Assembly (NCBI GenBank): GCA_027596195.1
Contig: JADGJG010000470.1
Coordinates: 1 to 18,906 of the forward strand
DNA from: Podochytrium sp. JEL0797
Lineage: Eukaryota; Chytridiomycota; Chytridiomycetes; Chytridiales; Chytriomycetaceae
Length of the DNA: 18,906 nt
Direction: 5' to 3'
Shown here: piece after piece, positions 16,251 to 18,906 of the stretch
Position numbering within the stretch: the stretch's first letter is position 1
Layout: every line of letters starts with the position of its first letter
Made by a program: the position numbers and the translations under genes
The notes under the pieces: generated by a model
Told to the model about the DNA's origin: nothing
Seen by the model: the letters and a program-made list of their open reading frames with translations, nothing else
The model's database searches: none

Positions 16251-17102
16251 CTAAGCTTCAAATTCACCGTTCCTAACATTTGTGAGATTCGCTTGCTTCA
16301 CCACAACCTCGCCTCCACCACCCAAATAGGCTACAAGCCAATTGGCATCCTCTTCAGGAGACGAAAACGGCGCAGGTCCACGAATTTCGTAAACCTTCGC
16401 ATTCATGTTGGTGTATTTTGGGGTCTCGATGCCATGGACTCGAACCAGGTCGTATTTGACCAGATCTTCAGAGGCACGACACATGGATCTGTGACCCGCC
16501 TTCCAAGCAGTGCGTTGACATGCCGGAGAGCAATAAAACTGGGACACACACCGTTGACACTTTTTAAGGGCAGAGTCACCGGCCGTCACGCCACACGCAT
16601 CGCATTTGGCACCCGGAATGCGACCAAAGATTACAGAAATATGAAGGGGCGTTTCTGAATCAAATCGGCTGGGTTTCATGAATGTGCGAGGCATCACGGC
16701 CGAAGAATTTGCAAACGGTCAAAGAAGGAATCAATCTGGAAACTCTTGCCATTCATGGAGTCCAACTTTGGCGTAGCTCAGAATGGAGTCTGGGGTTGCA
16801 AAGTATTCGCGTACGGTCGCAAAGATGGGTTTCTGGTTCGGAGCGAAATCGATAATAATCCTTGACGCGAGTTCTGCAGAGGTGACTTTGGCACACAAGG
16901 ACACGACCTTGCAGTACTGCCGCGCGGTTCCCGCGCTGTCTGGGTGGTCTTGCCGCGCAGCTCGGTTGCCGAGATAGTGCCACGATTCCGGCTCGTCCAC
17001 TGGTGCCGCGGCATACACCAGCTTGAACTCCTCCAAGGCCTCGCGCATAAGTCCTGCCGAGTGGTGCGCCATGGCCTGCGAAAAGTGCGATACAACTGCC
17101 AT
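16251..17102 (-). CDS. MYND zinc-finger protein with helical N-terminal part
   Basis: Two exons, 17102-16744 and 16668-16251, joined across a 75-nt GT-AG intron (phase 2), give 258 residues. Without splicing, two in-frame TGA codons separate the halves, so the intron is inferred from phase and length; its donor GTTTCC is weak. Just upstream of the ATG at 17102 is an in-frame TGA, which fixes the start. The N-terminal 120 residues are helical and TPR-like (SHFSQAMAHHSAGLMREALE, EPESWHYLGNRAARQD). The C-terminal half has a full MYND pattern: CDACG, then CQRC, FYCSPACQRTAW and HRSMC, which binds two zinc ions in known family members and mediates protein-protein contacts with proline-rich peptides. 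No SET domain is present. The role is probably that of an adaptor or chromatin-associated protein, but this is inference. The halves could also be two genes. Confidence 0.8.
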
Positions 17103-17629
17103 TCAGAGTCCCTCGGCGCGTTAAAGAGTGGGGGCAATAATTGGACCGATCTGCGCCACCAAACTCGTTGGAGCCTTGACAAAGGATGTAGATTTCACCC
17201 CGCTGGAATCCCACCGTTGATCGGCCGCCCTGTTAAGATGCTCAAAAAGAAAAAAATTTGGGGGAGCAAGAATGAAGTTCCTATAAAAATTGTGGCTGGT
17301 CTTTGGCTTTTGCGTTGGCAGGTTATCGCCCATATTAGCTTGTCCTTGATTCTCACTTTTAAAGAAATTTTCGGTTATTTTCTTCGGGGATTCCGGAGCC
17401 AATCAAATCGTTTTCCCGCAGTGGCTGAACACACTTCCACTACAGAAGCAGGGTAATCAAACTATTGTCAACGCATTCACAAATTGAACTCTTCATTTCT
17501 CTTTTCTTTCTCTTTTGTTGGTTGGTTTTCGGGTTTCGCGATTGGTTCGTTGTTTCGATCGGCGCAGCCATGATTTGAAATTCAGGAAATGGAAAAAATT
17601 TCTTAAACAAAAGAAAACACGTTGCAACC
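17103..17629. promoter_or_regulatory. Divergent intergenic region with TATA-like and CCAAT elements
   Basis: About 530 bp between the divergent MYND and bZIP genes, without a convincing gene. Visible elements: TATAAAAA at 17282-17289, CCAAT at 17399-17403, and a pyrimidine-rich run TCTCTTTTCTTTCTCTTTTG around 17499-17518, about 110 bp ahead of the bZIP start. Roles are inferred from position. Confidence 0.45.
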
Positions 17630-18906
17630 ATGACGGACCAAACGTTCTTTACGCCGTCGCTCGCGACACTCGGCAGTTTCTCCGACTTTGCTGTGGGCGA
17701 TGATGGCGGGATCGAAGGTTCCAAGGGCGCTGTGAAGGCAGGGCGGCGCAAGAGCACTTCCGAGGGCGAGCAGAAGCCAAAGCGAGGGCGCAAACTGGCG
17801 CCGCTGCCTGAGGAGCCCGTGCACAAGAGATTGGCGCAGAACCGCATTGCGCAGAGGTGGATTACTCTTTCAGTGCCATGACGGGATGATGACTAATTCG
17901 TTTTCAAACAGGGCTTTCCGCGAGCGCAAAGTCAACCACCTCAAAGACCTCGAAACACGCGTCGCTGAGTTGACCCACATTGTCGAGTCAAACGCTTCCC
18001 TCAAAGAAATGGCCGCTCTCAAGGACCGTCTCTCTGATATGGCTGCACAGCAAGATCGCCTCCTCGAAGAGAACGAGAAGCTGCGCCAGATGGCCTTTTC
18101 GTTCGATGCTTCGCAGCTCATGTTGTCGCCAAACGAGATGCTGTTGCCGAGTCAGGTCTCTCCAATCCAAACTGCCTCTTCGGCTTCGAACCTTGCTCTG
18201 CCTCAATCATCCGATGTCGACTTTGCCAACATGCTCATGAACTCCATCACTTCCACGAACGCGCTTGCACCCTTCACCCTCCCCGTGATGCCCAACCCAA
18301 CCCTTTCCGTCGCACCACCCGCACCCACAGACCCCACCGTCCTCGATTACATGTCCCTCCTGAACTTCGACGCCTTCAAAGACAGCCCCTCTGCTTCTTC
18401 CGGCACACCACAAGCCTCTTCTGCGATCCATCAAACATGTCTGTTTGACGACGCGGATTTAGAATCCGTTCTCCTCGCAACCCCTGCTCCCACTGCCCCC
18501 AACGCCCCACAAACAAAACTTTCCTCCTCCCGCACACCTTCGTCCTCGTCTTCAAATTCCGACACGGACGACGTCCACTGCCGCACCTCCATGAAAACAT
18601 GCATGCTCAAAAAAGCTGCCAAATACCCAGACAGCATGACCCCTCAATTCTCGTGCGTCTCGAAAGCTCTCCAATCTGTCCCCACTTTACAAGACAAATC
18701 GGACCTCGTGAATGAACTGTGTAACATGTTTGTGGAGTTTACGACGAAATGCGATAGCACTGTGGCACCGATTACGTTGCCTGTGCAGTTGTCGTTGTTG
18801 AAGCAGCGTGTTTTGATGGAGGCGGAAGGGTGTAGTGGGGATGTGGAGGGGATTTTTGAGGAGGTGAAAGTGCAGCATATGCAGCATTTGGAGAGGAGGG
18901 TGTTGA
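17630..18906 (+). CDS. bZIP transcription factor, canonical AP-1/Yap-like, 3' end beyond window
   Basis: ATG at 17630 in context AACCATGA. Exon 1 (17630-17856) ends inside the Arg codon of AQR; the intron 17857-17911 is 55 nt; exon 2 runs in one open frame to the window edge (about 407 residues so far). The N-terminus has a basic AT-hook-like KPKRGRKLAP. The basic region RLAQNRIAQRAFRERK is canonical, with N71 and R79 both present, and the zipper is long and regular (HLKDLETRVAELTHIV, ALKDRLSDMAAQQDRLLEEN, EKLRQMAF). The middle is rich in Ser, Pro, Thr, Asp with acidic/aromatic patches (DYMSLLNFDAF, FDDADLESVLL) that resemble activation regions. Block one is present (DLVNELCNMFVEFTTKC, LLKQRVLMEAEGC, FEEVKVQHMQHLERRV). 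No CxxC after the zipper. This is the member most likely to bind DNA in the usual way; the family fits stress-response regulators, but no target can be named. Confidence 0.9.

Noticed and set aside
16437..16452. tRNA T-loop-like sequence (minus strand GGTTCGAGTCC)
   Set aside because: It lies within the coding exon of the MYND gene (LVRVHGIE) and no D-arm, anticodon arm or acceptor stem could be found around it.
17121..17402. Minus-strand 93-codon frame upstream of the MYND gene
   Set aside because: No similarity to the MYND gene, no good start context and Asn/Pro/Lys-rich composition typical of intergenic DNA; the MYND start is fixed by an upstream stop.

Overview
The window looks like nuclear DNA from a fungus, most likely an early-diverging one such as a chytrid; the taxon is inference. 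Support: every multi-exon gene has short GT-AG introns (about 50-75 nt, often GTGAGT donors), there is a mitochondrial ATP synthase alpha subunit with an N-terminal presequence, and there are many AP-1/Yap/Pap1-type bZIP regulators with the fungal AQRAFRERK basic region. No rRNA, tRNA, CRISPR array, transposase or integrase was seen.

Layout, left to right: (1) 1-2081: a decayed 3' piece of a bZIP gene (+), tail-to-tail with, and overlapping, a bZIP gene on the minus strand. (2) 2295-3567: two broken F-box/leucine-rich-repeat genes (minus). (3) 3872-6092: intact four-exon ATP1 (+). (4) 6199-7753: two more broken F-box/LRR copies (+), so ATP1 is flanked on both sides by outward-facing relics of one LRR family. 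(5) 7805-8161: intronless SnoaL/NTF2-like small protein. (6) 8468-13349: three tandem bZIP genes (+), convergent with a fourth (13463-15453, minus). (7) 15840-16163: an unrecognised 107-codon gene; 16251-17102: a MYND zinc-finger gene with a helical N-terminal part (minus). (8) 17630 to the right edge: a further bZIP gene with canonical basic region, cut by the window.

The outstanding content is a local family of seven bZIP loci (six apparently coding, one relic) sharing an unusual C-terminal two-block region that I cannot assign to a named domain. In all six coding members an intron splits the basic region, four replace the near-invariant DNA-contacting Asn by Leu/Ile/Val, and four carry a CxxC pair just after the zipper. 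This reads as a lineage-specific, rapidly diverging transcription-factor expansion. ATP1 is the only strongly conserved housekeeping gene and its codon choice is visibly different from its neighbours. Exon boundaries below were read by eye from splice-site motifs, reading phase and paralogue comparison; for the minus-strand bZIP at 382-2081 and the N-terminus of the one at 13463-15453 they remain partly unresolved.
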